Shown: positions 5,879 to 14,269 of the stretch, in pieces
How positions within the stretch are numbered: position 1 is the first letter of the stretch
Layout: each line of letters starts with the position of its first letter
From: an uncultured Alistipes sp.
Lineage (GTDB): Bacteria > Bacteroidota > Bacteroidia > Bacteroidales > Rikenellaceae
Length of the DNA stretch: 15,851 nucleotides
Direction of reading: 5' to 3'
Assembly: GCA_904502005.1 (NCBI GenBank)
Contig: CAJGDC010000046.1
Span: forward strand, 1-15,851
Position numbers and translations under genes: made by a program
The notes under the pieces: generated by a model
Databases searched by the model: none
Seen by the model: the letters and a program-made list of their open reading frames with translations, nothing else
Told to the model about the DNA's origin: nothing

Positions 5879-7819
5879 ATGCGTAAAATTCTATTTTTTA
5901 TCCTTGCCTTGGTGTCATTTACCGCTTTGGCGCAAGATGAGCAGGTTATTTGGCAGCAGGAGCTTAAGGATAACGGCAACGGTAACTATACCCTTGTCAT
6001 TAAGGCAGAGATTGCCGATGGTTGGCACATTTATGACGGCACTCATCCGTTTACCCCAACAACAATTCAGTTCACTTTGCCGGATGGCGTAACTCTCGAG
6101 GGTGAGACCCGTGCGCTCTCTAAGGTTAAGCCTGTGCAGGATGAGTTTTTTGGCTCATATGGTGAGTATGAGGGTGAGGCTCTCTTTGAGCAGGATGTAA
6201 AGCTCGGTGGTGAGGGTGCAGTTGTTGATGCACTTGTTAGCTATCAAGCTTGCACCGAGGGTAATTGCACTGCTCCAACAGAGAAGCAGCTCTCATTTGA
6301 GATTGGTAAAAAGGTGGCTGCAGAGCCTGTAGCAGAGGTTAAGGCAGTTAAGGATGCTGCTGGTAGTGGCTCATTGTGGGCGATGATTCTTGAGGCTATT
6401 ATCTGGGGTCTTGCAGCTCTTGTTACACCATGCGTGTTCCCGATGATTCCGATGACAGTTTCATTCTTTATGAAGGGTAGCGGTTCGCCTACTAAGGGTC
6501 GAATTAATGCGGCGCTTTACGGATTTTTCATTGTTCTACTCTATACACTGCCTATCGCTGCAATTATCGTGATTACCCGCCTTGTAGGTGGTGGAGCAGT
6601 TACTGCTGATATCTTCCAGTGGCTTGCAACACACTGGATTCCAAATATCATCTTCTTCCTCGTCTTCATGATTTTTGCGGCGTCATTCTTCGGTGCTTTT
6701 GAGATTACACTGCCATCTTGGTTGGTCAATAAGAGTGACGAGAATAGCGAGAAGGGTGGTATCGCAGGTATCTTCTTTATGGCGTTGACACTCGTGCTTG
6801 TGTCATTCTCATGTACAGGTCCGATTATCGGCTCGGTGCTTATTAAGTCTACAGCGGGTGAGTTCTGGAACCCTATCGTTACTATGCTCGCCTTCTCAAT
6901 CACATTCGCATTGCCGTTTACTATCTTTGCATTCTTCCCTTCAGTGCTTAAGAAGTTGCCTAAGAGTGGTGGCTGGCTTAACTCAGTAAAGGTGGTTCTT
7001 GGATTTGTTGAGGTGGCATTGGGCTTCAAGTTCCTCAGCGTTGCAGACCAGGTTTACCACTGGGGTATCCTTGACCGCGAGGTCTATCTGGCAATCTGGA
7101 TTGTAGTGTTTACACTGCTCGGTTTCTACCTTCTTGGCAAGATTCGCTTTGCTCACGATAGCGAGATGAAACACCTTAGCGTTGGTCGATTGGCGCTGGC
7201 TATTGGAGTCTTCTCGTTTGTTGTCTACCTTATCCCGGGTATGTGGGGTGCACCTCTTGAGAAGCTCTCTGGATACCTGCCGCCGCAGTCTACTCTTGAC
7301 TTTGACCTTACTCGCAATAGGGGCGTTGTGGCTACTCAAAATACAACAACTCAGGATGTTAAGTATGCCGACGTGCTACACTTGCCTCATGGCCTTCAGG
7401 GCTTCTTTGACCTTGCGCAGGCTGAAGAGTATGCAGCAAAGGTTGATAAACCAGTATTTATCGACTTTACAGGTCACGGTTGTGTGAATTGCCGCGAGAT
7501 GGAGGCACGTGTGTGGAGTGATCCTGCTGTGCTGGAGATACTCAGTAATGAGTATGTTATCTGCGCACTTTATACAGACGACAAGATGACCCTGCCTCAG
7601 AGCGAGTGGGTGACAACAGATAATGGCACAGTGCTTAAGAGCCTCGGTAAGGTTAATGCACACTATGCACTTACTCGTTTTGGTGTCAATGCCCAGCCTT
7701 ACTACGTTATCCAGGGAAAGAATGAGCAGGTGCTTGTTGAGCCTCGTGGATATAATCTTGATGTGGCTCAGTTCGTTGAGTTCCTAAAGAGTGGAGTTGA
7801 GGCGTATCGTAACAAGTAA
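5879..7819 (+). CDS. dsbD: DsbD-like thiol:disulfide interchange protein (full three-domain form)
   Basis: A 646-residue inner-membrane protein that carries electrons from cytoplasmic thioredoxin to periplasmic thiol proteins. A signal peptide (residues 1-18, ending ALA) precedes an N-terminal alpha domain (about 25-145) with a redox pair C125/C130. The membrane domain (about 165-470, eight or so helices) has the two hallmark cysteines C185 (in TPCVFPMIPM) and C312 (in SFSCTGP). The C-terminal thioredoxin-like domain (about 500-646) has the active site C535-V-N-C538 and a cis-proline loop (VNAQPYY). All six catalytic cysteines known from E. coli DsbD have counterparts, so it should be active; the family is usually around 570-680 residues. 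It is a single gene with its own promoter and terminator. Likely clients are periplasmic Dsb/Tlp-type or cytochrome c maturation proteins, none of which are visible here. Confidence 0.93.
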   Translation: MRKILFFILALVSFTALAQDEQVIWQQELKDNGNGNYTLVIKAEIADGWHIYDGTHPFTPTTIQFTLPDGVTLEGETRALSKVKPVQDEFFGSYGEYEGEALFEQDVKLGGEGAVVDALVSYQACTEGNCTAPTEKQLSFEIGKKVAAEPVAEVKAVKDAAGSGSLWAMILEAIIWGLAALVTPCVFPMIPMTVSFFMKGSGSPTKGRINAALYGFFIVLLYTLPIAAIIVITRLVGGGAVTADIFQWLATHWIPNIIFFLVFMIFAASFFGAFEITLPSWLVNKSDENSEKGGIAGIFFMALTLVLVSFSCTGPIIGSVLIKSTAGEFWNPIVTMLAFSITFALPFTIFAFFPSVLKKLPKSGGWLNSVKVVLGFVEVALGFKFLSVADQVYHWGILDREVYLAIWIVVFTLLGFYLLGKIRFAHDSEMKHLSVGRLALAIGVFSFVVYLIPGMWGAPLEKLSGYLPPQSTLDFDLTRNRGVVATQNTTTQDVKYADVLHLPHGLQGFFDLAQAEEYAAKVDKPVFIDFTGHGCVNCREMEARVWSDPAVLEILSNEYVICALYTDDKMTLPQSEWVTTDNGTVLKSLGKVNAHYALTRFGVNAQPYYVIQGKNEQVLVEPRGYNLDVAQFVEFLKSGVEAYRNK

Positions 7820-7836
7820 ATTGTTGTAATAGAGCG

Positions 7837-7866
7837 AAAGAGGGGGCTGTTAGGCCTCCTCTTTTT
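7837..7866 (+). terminator. Intrinsic terminator of the DsbD-like gene
   Basis: An 11-bp stem (7837-7847 with 7854-7864, one G-U pair) with a 6-nt loop ends in five U residues (7862-7866). It starts 18 nt after the stop codon. Its loop and right arm coincide with the last codons of the converging minus-strand gene. Confidence 0.85.
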
Positions 7867-8170
7867 CATTGTCGGTAGTTGCTCCAAAAAGAGCTAAGAC
7901 CCAATCTATCCAGCCACGGATGATACGCGATACGGAGTAGATAACTCTCAACTCCTCGCCAATCTGGCGGAAGTAGCTCTTTAATGTCACTGAGTAGACT
8001 ATAGCTGCAATCAACGCCATTATCACTCCCACTATTAGACACGGAATTTTCAACGAGCCAAATACCTCTGCCAGCCATGCTATAAAGGCAGAGATAAATA
8101 GCAATGCAGATAGTAGGGCGGCGACAACCATTATGGCAAGTGGTAGGAAGAAGGGTCTGTCTGCTCTCAT
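7850..8170 (-). CDS. Small two-TM membrane protein, holin-3_6/DUF1469-like
   Basis: A 106-residue protein with two long hydrophobic stretches (about 8-34 and 41-63), then an amphipathic segment with several basic residues (SYFRQIGEELRVIYSVSRIIRGW) and an acidic tail (DNEKEEA). This layout and size resemble the 'phage holin family' (DUF1469) membrane proteins that often sit beside YtxH genes in Bacteroidetes; the match is by general layout, not by a diagnostic motif. It starts 6 nt after the ytxH-like stop, so the two are almost surely co-transcribed. A cell-envelope stress or membrane-organising role is a guess. Its last codons overlap the converging dsbD terminator hairpin. Confidence 0.7.
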   Translation of the reverse strand: MRADRPFFLPLAIMVVAALLSALLFISAFIAWLAEVFGSLKIPCLIVGVIMALIAAIVYSVTLKSYFRQIGEELRVIYSVSRIIRGWIDWVLALFGATTDNEKEEA

Positions 8171-8176
8171 TGCTCT

Positions 8177-8377
8177 TTACTTAATAGGTTCGCTAACTTC
8201 GGCGTGGTTGCACTCTTCGCCACATTTGCAGCGCATCTTTTCGAGCTCCTCGCCAATAAAGTCACGGATGTGGTCGCGCATCTGACGACCTGTTTTTGGG
8301 GTTACAAGCATTGCTATTGCTGCACCCATCAGTGCTCCACCTAGTAGAGTCACAATGCAAAGTCCAGTCTGTTTCAT
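8177..8377 (-). CDS. YtxH-domain small membrane protein
   Basis: A 66-residue protein. One N-terminal helix rich in small residues (about 6-25) is followed by TPKTGRQMRDHIRDFIGEEL, the characteristic YtxH pattern in which a proline-glycine turn leads into a charged amphipathic helix. The tail carries a compact C50-x-C52-x3-C56-x-H58 cluster that may bind metal or be redox-sensitive. It is the first gene of a two-gene operon with the 106-residue membrane protein. YtxH proteins are linked to general stress in Firmicutes; the function in Bacteroidetes is not established. Its promoter is not certain; see the palindrome at 8451-8467. Confidence 0.8.
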   Translation of the reverse strand: MKQTGLCIVTLLGGALMGAAIAMLVTPKTGRQMRDHIRDFIGEELEKMRCKCGEECNHAEVSEPIK

Positions 8378-8450
8378 AACGTTTTTGAATTAAAAGGTTC
8401 ACCCTTTTCATTGCAAACAACAGACCACGATGCAGCCGATATAGTAAAAA

Positions 8451-8467
8451 TTTGTAATTATTACAAA
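8451..8467. promoter_or_regulatory. Perfect palindrome in the divergent ytxH / helicase promoter region
   Basis: TTTGTAAT-T-ATTACAAA has perfect 8-bp arms around one base. Its left TTTG is the -33 box of the plus-strand promoter. The mirrored TTTG could be the -33 box of a divergent minus-strand promoter (20 bp to TATATCGG, complement of 8436-8443, a weak -7). It looks like a repressor operator; no binding protein can be named from the sequence. Confidence 0.45.
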
Positions 8468-8482
8468 TTATTACTAACTTTA
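8451..8482 (+). promoter_or_regulatory. Promoter of the helicase/export operon
   Basis: TTTG (8451-8454), a 20-bp spacer and TAACTTTA (8475-8482; one mismatch to TAnnTTTG). The expected start site (about 8486-8490) coincides with the ATG at 8490, so the transcript would have little or no leader. Confidence 0.55.
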
Positions 8483-8489
8483 CCCCGTT

Positions 8490-11400
8490 ATGGCTACAAC
8501 TCAGAACTATAAGGCGCGTATTCTTACGGCAAGTGCCGGCTCGGGTAAAACCTACTCGTTGGCGCGGGAGTATGTCTACAATACTCTACGCAATCAGCCA
8601 GGTGCTTCAGATGCTGAGTTTAATCCCAATGTCTATCGAACAATTCTGGCGGTAACCTTCACAAATAAGGCTACCGAGGAGATGAAGAGTCGCATCCTTA
8701 AACAAATCAATAACCTCGCAACGGGTGAGCAGTGTGAGTTTTTGGAGGATTTGATAGCAATGACATCCCTGCCAGAGAGGGTGCTTCGTGAGCGAGCTAT
8801 GAGGGTGAGAAGTGCTATACTACACGACTATTCTCGCTTTGCAATTCTTACAAATGACACCTTCTTTCAGCGTATAGTTCGCGCATTTGCTAAGGAGCTA
8901 AATATTGACATGGATTACGCCATTGAGCTTGATACAGCACCTGTGGCGCAGAAGGGGGTTGATATGCTCATTGAGCAGGCTGAGGGCGATAAAGAGCTAC
9001 AGCAGTGGCTTGTAGATTTTGCAGAGGAGAATATTGAAAGTGGTCGCCAGTGGGATATTAAGCGTGTAATTCTTAAACTCAAGAATGAACTATTCAGCGA
9101 GCAGACCAAGCACACTATAGGTCGTAAGATAGATAGAGCGCAACTGCGAGATGTGGTTATGGAGTTTATCTCTGAGGCTGAACAACAGGTGGCGGCTTTT
9201 CGTGAGGTCGGAAAGAGTGCCGTTAGATTGATTGAATCTTCGGGATATGACCACTCGCTATTCCCGTATAAGTTCACCTCATACTTTGACAAGGTTGCTA
9301 AGTTTAATGGTGATACAACTGCGCCATCAAAGACCTTTATGAGCCATAGTGATGATGAGGTTGAGAGGTGGTTTAAGAAGGGTAGCAAAGTAACTCAAGA
9401 TAAGATAGAGTTGGTTATGCAACTCCAGAGCTTTGTGGCTCAGGTGGTTGAAGAGTATCCGAGGGTTAAGTATCTTTACAATAGTTGTCAGCTACTGCGT
9501 AAGAACTACCGTAGCTTTGCGCTGTTGCACGACCTCTATACCAAGGTGGCAGATATATGCCGCGAGCAGAATACTATGCTGTTGGCACAAACTAAGCACA
9601 CTATCTCTCAGTTTGTGCGTGAGCCGAGCGACGCCCCATTTATCTATGAGAAGGTGGGTAATAGCTTTGAGCGATTTATGATTGACGAGTTTCAGGACAC
9701 CTCGCTGATGGAGTGGCAGAACTTTTTGCCCCTTTTACGAAATGCTATTGCGCAGAGTGAGGATGTGGCAGTGCTTATCGTGGGCGATATTAAGCAGTCG
9801 ATCTATCGCTGGAGGGGTAGTGATTGGAATATCTTGAGTAGTATCGCTCCTGCACAGCTCTCTGAGGGCAATACGCCTATTTCAGAGCAGAATCTGGAGG
9901 ATAACTATCGTAGTCTGCCAAATGTAGTGCGCTTTAACAATGTGGTTATGCATCTGGCGACTCAAAGCCTAAATGTTACGCTTAATAACACGCTTACTCA
10001 AGCATATGCAGACTCGTTAATCTCAAAGTCGCTGTTTGACGAGTTGCATAATACTATCGGCGAGGCGTACCATTGGTCGCGCCTACGTCAGAACCCTAAG
10101 CGTAAGCCTCTGCGAAGTGGGTATGTTCGCGTTACGGCGCATACTGATGAGGAGCCTGATATTATCGGTTGTATTCGTACTTTGGTGCATGAGAAGCACT
10201 ATAAGCCGTGTGATATAACCATTTTGGTGCGTAAGAATGACGAGGCAGAGCGTATAGCCTCACTGCTTCTTGATGCCGGCGCAGCTGATGAGAGTATGCG
10301 CTTCGGTATTATGACACAAGAGGCGCTTAAGCTCAATAGCTCTACAGTTGTGCAGTTTACCTTGGCGGTGATGAAGTACGCTGTTGACCGTACAGATGTT
10401 GTCAGCCTTGCTGTTTTTAACCGATATAACCACAACTTTGACCTCTATCATAACATTACAGAGGAGGAGATGGCGCTCTTTGATAGGGTTAAGACCAGCT
10501 CACCTGAGGAGGCCTTTGAGCTTATAATGATTCACTATCCGAAGATTTTCAAAGGTCAGCAGGTCTATACCGATGCCTTCCATGAGCAGATTGTTAAGTT
10601 CTGCGCCGGCAAGGTGGCGGACTTGTCACTCTTTATCAAGTGGTGGGGCGAGAGTGGTTATAACAAGTCGGTGACAATAGATAAGGATGTCAATGCAATA
10701 GAGATTATGACCATACATAAGGCTAAGGGCTTGGAGAATAATGTGGTCATAATCCCGTACTGCTCATGGCCATTTGTGCCTAAGGCTACTCGAGCATCAA
10801 CAGTATGGACAACAGCAGCTGAAGGTAGCCGTCTTAATACAGATACGGCATTTCCTGTGGCGGCAACGGCTGAGGCTGCAAATTCAATCTTCTCGGAGGG
10901 CTACTACCGCGAACTGATATATAATTATGTAGATGCAATTAATCTTCTCTATGTGGCTCTTACACGACCGAAGGAGCAGCTGCATATCTTCTTTCCGGCG
11001 GTTAAGGAGGGCAAAGATGATAGTAAGGGCGCTTCAACGGTGGGCGAACTGCTCTATCAGGTGCTTGATATGGCAAGAATATCGACCGAAGAGAGTGATT
11101 CTGTGGTATATCAATATGGCGAGTTTAATGGCCCGATAAAGAGTACCGAGACAAAGCAGGGTACAGTAACCTTGGGAGATTGTGAGGTGAGCCCATATAG
11201 GATGAAGCTGAAGCTAAGCTCGCAACGATTTTTTGAGGCTCGTGAGGGTGCGGCACTCTCTCCGCAGCAGGAGGGAATTGTGCTACATGGGATTATGGAG
11301 CGTGCAACATCGCGTGAAGATATATATCGCTCTATTGAGCAACTTGTTATCGATGGCGTGCTGTCACCGATTGAGGCAGAGCAGCTGCAAGAGCAGATAG

Positions 11401-11687
11401 AGCAGACGCTGAGCCATAGCCTTGCAGCCGAGTGGTTTGATAAAGAGTGGGAGGAGGTGCATACCGAGGGAAGTATCATCTCCAAAGATGATGGTATTAA
11501 GCGACCCGATAGGGTGATGATTGACGGTAATCGCGCTGTGGTTGTAGATTATAAGTTTGGAGAATACTCTCAGAACCATGTAGCTCAGGTAAAAGAGTAT
11601 ATTTCACTACTTGCGAGGATGGGTTATAGTGTTGTTGAGGGTTTTGTATGGTATGTCCGTGAGGGCAAAATTGTTGAAGTCGTATGA
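8490..11687 (+). CDS. AddA/RecB-like helicase-nuclease (UvrD superfamily)
   Basis: A 1065-residue superfamily 1 DNA helicase with a C-terminal nuclease, as in the AddA subunit of the double-strand-break resection enzyme AddAB. Visible motifs: Walker A ASAGSGKT (14-21), motif Ia LAVTFTNKATEEMK (about 53-66), motif II DEFQDTS (399-405), motif III VGDIKQSIYRWRG (431-443), motif IV NYRS, motif V EIMTIHKAKGLE (738-749) and motif VI LYVALTRPK (820-828). The C terminus has a PD-(D/E)xK RecB-type nuclease core: H933, D1007, D1020-Y-K1022, then a Q/Y helix. All key residues are present, so both activities are likely. It is shorter than B. subtilis AddA (about 1230 residues). No AddB gene lies downstream; the next gene overlaps by 4 nt (ATGA) and encodes an exporter. 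ATG 8490 is needed because Walker A begins 13 residues later. Confidence 0.9.
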   Translation: MATTQNYKARILTASAGSGKTYSLAREYVYNTLRNQPGASDAEFNPNVYRTILAVTFTNKATEEMKSRILKQINNLATGEQCEFLEDLIAMTSLPERVLRERAMRVRSAILHDYSRFAILTNDTFFQRIVRAFAKELNIDMDYAIELDTAPVAQKGVDMLIEQAEGDKELQQWLVDFAEENIESGRQWDIKRVILKLKNELFSEQTKHTIGRKIDRAQLRDVVMEFISEAEQQVAAFREVGKSAVRLIESSGYDHSLFPYKFTSYFDKVAKFNGDTTAPSKTFMSHSDDEVERWFKKGSKVTQDKIELVMQLQSFVAQVVEEYPRVKYLYNSCQLLRKNYRSFALLHDLYTKVADICREQNTMLLAQTKHTISQFVREPSDAPFIYEKVGNSFERFMIDEFQDTSLMEWQNFLPLLRNAIAQSEDVAVLIVGDIKQSIYRWRGSDWNILSSIAPAQLSEGNTPISEQNLEDNYRSLPNVVRFNNVVMHLATQSLNVTLNNTLTQAYADSLISKSLFDELHNTIGEAYHWSRLRQNPKRKPLRSGYVRVTAHTDEEPDIIGCIRTLVHEKHYKPCDITILVRKNDEAERIASLLLDAGAADESMRFGIMTQEALKLNSSTVVQFTLAVMKYAVDRTDVVSLAVFNRYNHNFDLYHNITEEEMALFDRVKTSSPEEAFELIMIHYPKIFKGQQVYTDAFHEQIVKFCAGKVADLSLFIKWWGESGYNKSVTIDKDVNAIEIMTIHKAKGLENNVVIIPYCSWPFVPKATRASTVWTTAAEGSRLNTDTAFPVAATAEAANSIFSEGYYRELIYNYVDAINLLYVALTRPKEQLHIFFPAVKEGKDDSKGASTVGELLYQVLDMARISTEESDSVVYQYGEFNGPIKSTETKQGTVTLGDCEVSPYRMKLKLSSQRFFEAREGAALSPQQEGIVLHGIMERATSREDIYRSIEQLVIDGVLSPIEAEQLQEQIEQTLSHSLAAEWFDKEWEEVHTEGSIISKDDGIKRPDRVMIDGNRAVVVDYKFGEYSQNHVAQVKEYISLLARMGYSVVEGFVWYVREGKIVEVV

Positions 11688-13381
11688 AGTTAGGAGTGCT
11701 AAATATTATACCGCGAGCATTTCGGACAAGGGGCATTGCGGTCTGTTTGACAATCTTTATCCGAGCATTGCTCAATTTTATGGGTCTGGCTGCGCTGCTG
11801 CCGGTGCTGTATCTTATTCTTGATAGTGAAAATATACGCTCAAATGCGTGGTTGGCAGCTATTTATGACTATTTTGGTTTTAGCTCAGAGGTGTCGTTTA
11901 TCGTTGCTGTTGCACTCTCTGTGGTGCTATTTGTAGTGGTAAAATGTCTGATAAATCTCTTCCTATATCGCTTTGAGAGGGATTATATCTACTCGCTCTA
12001 TAGGTATCTGTCGCGTAATCTCTATATTGACTACTTTAATCGCGGTCTGTCGTTTATTAAGGCCTCTAATTCGGCAGTGCTTTCGCGAAATGTCAATGTC
12101 GTCTGCTACACCTTTGTCTCTGGGGTGCTGCGCCCTATGGCTGTACTGCTTAGTGAGGCGATACTGTTTCTGATGCTCTTTGTCTCAATTGCAGCTTATA
12201 GTCCCGTGGCAGCACTGCTTACAGTGGCAATATTTATACCTGCAGTATGGCTCTACTTTGCCCTTGTGCGTAATCGTGTAAATCGCTATGGAACAATAGA
12301 GAACGAGGCACATCGCCGTAAGTTCCGCGATACAGTTGAGACATATCGTGGCTATGCTGATATAGAGATAAATAACGCCTTTGGTAACATGCTTAAGCAG
12401 TTTGATGAGAATACCGACACGATGGTTGATATGGGTGCTAAGAATGCGACAATATCGACCTTGCCACAGCTCTTTACAGAGATTGGCATCGCTGCCGGCA
12501 TGGCTATTATGGTGGCTCTGTGTGTGGGGCTTGATAGTGGGGATATGAAGATTCTGTTTGGAATTTTTGCCGTCGCTTCACTCAGACTTATGCCTTCAGT
12601 TCGTGCAATTATGGGTGCGTGGACATCGCTCAGATATAACCGCTATACAATTGAGATAATCGCCTCGGCAAATATAGATTCTCAGGCAAACATTGAGAAC
12701 AACACCGCCGAGAGCCTTGACTTTAAGCGTAGCATTGAGGTAGATAATATCTCTTTCTGCTTTGAGGATAGTCAAAGCCCACTCTTTAGCTCGCTCAGCT
12801 TTACTATTGGCAAGGGCGAGAAGATTGGTATCAATGGTCGCTCAGGGGCAGGAAAGACTACGCTCTTTAACCTTCTGCTTGGTTTTTATAGTCCAACAGA
12901 GGGCCAGATACGTATTGATGGTCAGCTGCTTAATGCAGATAATCGTCGTAAGTGGCAGAATAGTATCGGCTATGTTTCGCAGAACGTCTTTTTGACCGAT
13001 AGCACTATCATAGCCAACATTACACTTGGTAGTAAGGCTGAGGATGTAGATATGGAGCGTGTAGAGAGGGCTGTGGCAGCGGCATCGCTCGGTGAGTTTA
13101 TTGCTGCGCTGCCAAATGGTCTTGATACTCGCATTGGCGAGTGCGGTGCACTACTTTCGGGCGGTCAGCGTCAGCGAATAGGCATTGCTCGCGCACTATA
13201 TAAGGGTGCGCAGGTGCTCTTTTTTGATGAGGCGACATCTTCGCTTGATAACACAACAGAGCAGAGTATTAATGAGGCAATTGTAGAGCTTGCTCGTACG
13301 AATGAGGCGCTGACAATTGTAGTTATAGCCCATCGTGAGAGCTCTTTGGGCTATTGTGATAGAGTGATAACATTAAAGTAG
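11684..13381 (+). CDS. ABC exporter, fused permease-ATPase (type IV / MsbA-like)
   Basis: A 565-residue half-transporter that should work as a homodimer in the inner membrane. The permease part has about six helices within residues 17-310; its first helix region GLAALLPVLYLI resembles PglK- and peptide-exporter-type ABC proteins. The ATPase part (about 350-565) has Walker A GRSGAGKT (385-392), Q-loop Q433, signature LSGGQ (491-495), Walker B VLFFDE (511-516), D-loop SSLD and H-loop H550, all intact. It has no N-terminal C39 peptidase domain, so any leader removal needs another protease; an S24/S26-type peptidase is encoded two genes downstream. The start overlaps the helicase stop (ATGA), indicating translational coupling. 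The substrate is unknown; the kinase and peptidase neighbours suggest a peptide or small protein, but lipid or glycolipid export cannot be excluded. Confidence 0.9.
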   Translation: MKLGVLNIIPRAFRTRGIAVCLTIFIRALLNFMGLAALLPVLYLILDSENIRSNAWLAAIYDYFGFSSEVSFIVAVALSVVLFVVVKCLINLFLYRFERDYIYSLYRYLSRNLYIDYFNRGLSFIKASNSAVLSRNVNVVCYTFVSGVLRPMAVLLSEAILFLMLFVSIAAYSPVAALLTVAIFIPAVWLYFALVRNRVNRYGTIENEAHRRKFRDTVETYRGYADIEINNAFGNMLKQFDENTDTMVDMGAKNATISTLPQLFTEIGIAAGMAIMVALCVGLDSGDMKILFGIFAVASLRLMPSVRAIMGAWTSLRYNRYTIEIIASANIDSQANIENNTAESLDFKRSIEVDNISFCFEDSQSPLFSSLSFTIGKGEKIGINGRSGAGKTTLFNLLLGFYSPTEGQIRIDGQLLNADNRRKWQNSIGYVSQNVFLTDSTIIANITLGSKAEDVDMERVERAVAAASLGEFIAALPNGLDTRIGECGALLSGGQRQRIGIARALYKGAQVLFFDEATSSLDNTTEQSINEAIVELARTNEALTIVVIAHRESSLGYCDRVITLK

Positions 13382-13386
13382 AGAAT

Positions 13387-14265
13387 ATGGAGTATATTGT
13401 AGCACAATACAGAATTAGAACAATAGGAAGACATTCAGATATTGTAGCTTGTGGAGTTAGAGGCTTTGCACCCTTTGCAGTTGAGGCGGAGCCTGAGGCA
13501 CAGGCGACTATGGAACTTTTGTCGGAGTGTAACGTAGAGAAGAGCGCCTTTGCAGAGCTTGCAGAGCTTAGTTCTTTTGGCTTTGAGGAGGATTTGGCGC
13601 AGTGCACGCTCTATCGTTATGGGGGTGGTTACCTCTTTGAGATGGTTAAGGATGAGGTTTCGTACCTATTTACAAAAGATGATGATAGCAATATTGTCAA
13701 GGCAAATTATGGAACATTTGAGAGTGTCGACATCTCTTTGCTCCGCTTCGGTCTTTGGCTGATGTTTGGACTCTGTATTGTGCCTCTGGGTGCTATTGCT
13801 ATCCACTCCTCTGTTCTTGTCAAGGATGGTGGTGCGGTGCTATGCTTGGGTGAGTCCGGAACGGGTAAGAGTACACATACTCGTCTGTGGAGAGAGCATA
13901 TTGAGGGTACAACACTGCTAAACGATGATAGTCCGATTATCCGCCTTGTGGATGGTGTTCCTACGGCATTTGGCTCGCCTTGGAGTGGTAAGACACCGTG
14001 CTATCGAAATCTAAACTTCCCAATTCGTGGTTTTATAAGACTTTCGCAAGCTCCATATAATAAGATTCACCGCCTCTCTGTGCTCAATGCTATTGGGGCG
14101 CTACTTCCATCTTGTCCGCCAGCCTTTGCCTATGATGATAGCTTGCAGGATAGTATTTGCGACACATTGTCGGATATGATTTCACACGTGCCGGTGTTCC
14201 ACCTTGAGTGCTTGCCAGATGCGGCTGCAGCGGAGTTGTCATATAACACCATATTTAATAAGTAG
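13387..14265 (+). CDS. HPr kinase/phosphorylase-like ATPase
   Basis: A 292-residue protein. Residues 1-120 match nothing I recognise. The rest follows the HprK / ATP-PEP-carboxykinase-like P-loop fold: AIHSSVLV (about 137-144), P-loop GESGTGKST (155-163) followed by HTRLW, acidic pair N179-D180-D181, GSPWSGK (196-202) and a QAPYNKIHRL segment (221-230). It differs from true HPr kinases, which pair with an HPr protein and carry a longer conserved C-terminal signature. Relatives with this layout include kinases in lasso-peptide and other ribosomal-peptide clusters that phosphorylate the precursor, so a serine kinase role on an exported peptide is a reasonable inference, not shown. It starts 5 nt after the ABC exporter and ends 4 nt before the peptidase. 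Confidence 0.8.
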   Translation: MEYIVAQYRIRTIGRHSDIVACGVRGFAPFAVEAEPEAQATMELLSECNVEKSAFAELAELSSFGFEEDLAQCTLYRYGGGYLFEMVKDEVSYLFTKDDDSNIVKANYGTFESVDISLLRFGLWLMFGLCIVPLGAIAIHSSVLVKDGGAVLCLGESGTGKSTHTRLWREHIEGTTLLNDDSPIIRLVDGVPTAFGSPWSGKTPCYRNLNFPIRGFIRLSQAPYNKIHRLSVLNAIGALLPSCPPAFAYDDSLQDSICDTLSDMISHVPVFHLECLPDAAAAELSYNTIFNK

Positions 14266-14269
14266 TGCA

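Noticed and set aside
5742..6092. 116-residue plus-strand frame overlapping the start of the DsbD-like gene
   Set aside because: It is another frame of a clearly real gene, has no domain, and begins upstream of the promoter.
11684..13381. Peptidase-containing (C39) bacteriocin exporter
   Set aside because: No N-terminal C39 domain; the protein begins directly with the first membrane helix region.
14204..14269. Upstream ATG for the peptidase gene
   Set aside because: It would overlap the kinase gene by 62 nt; the ATG at 14270 has normal operon spacing and the catalytic boxes all follow it.
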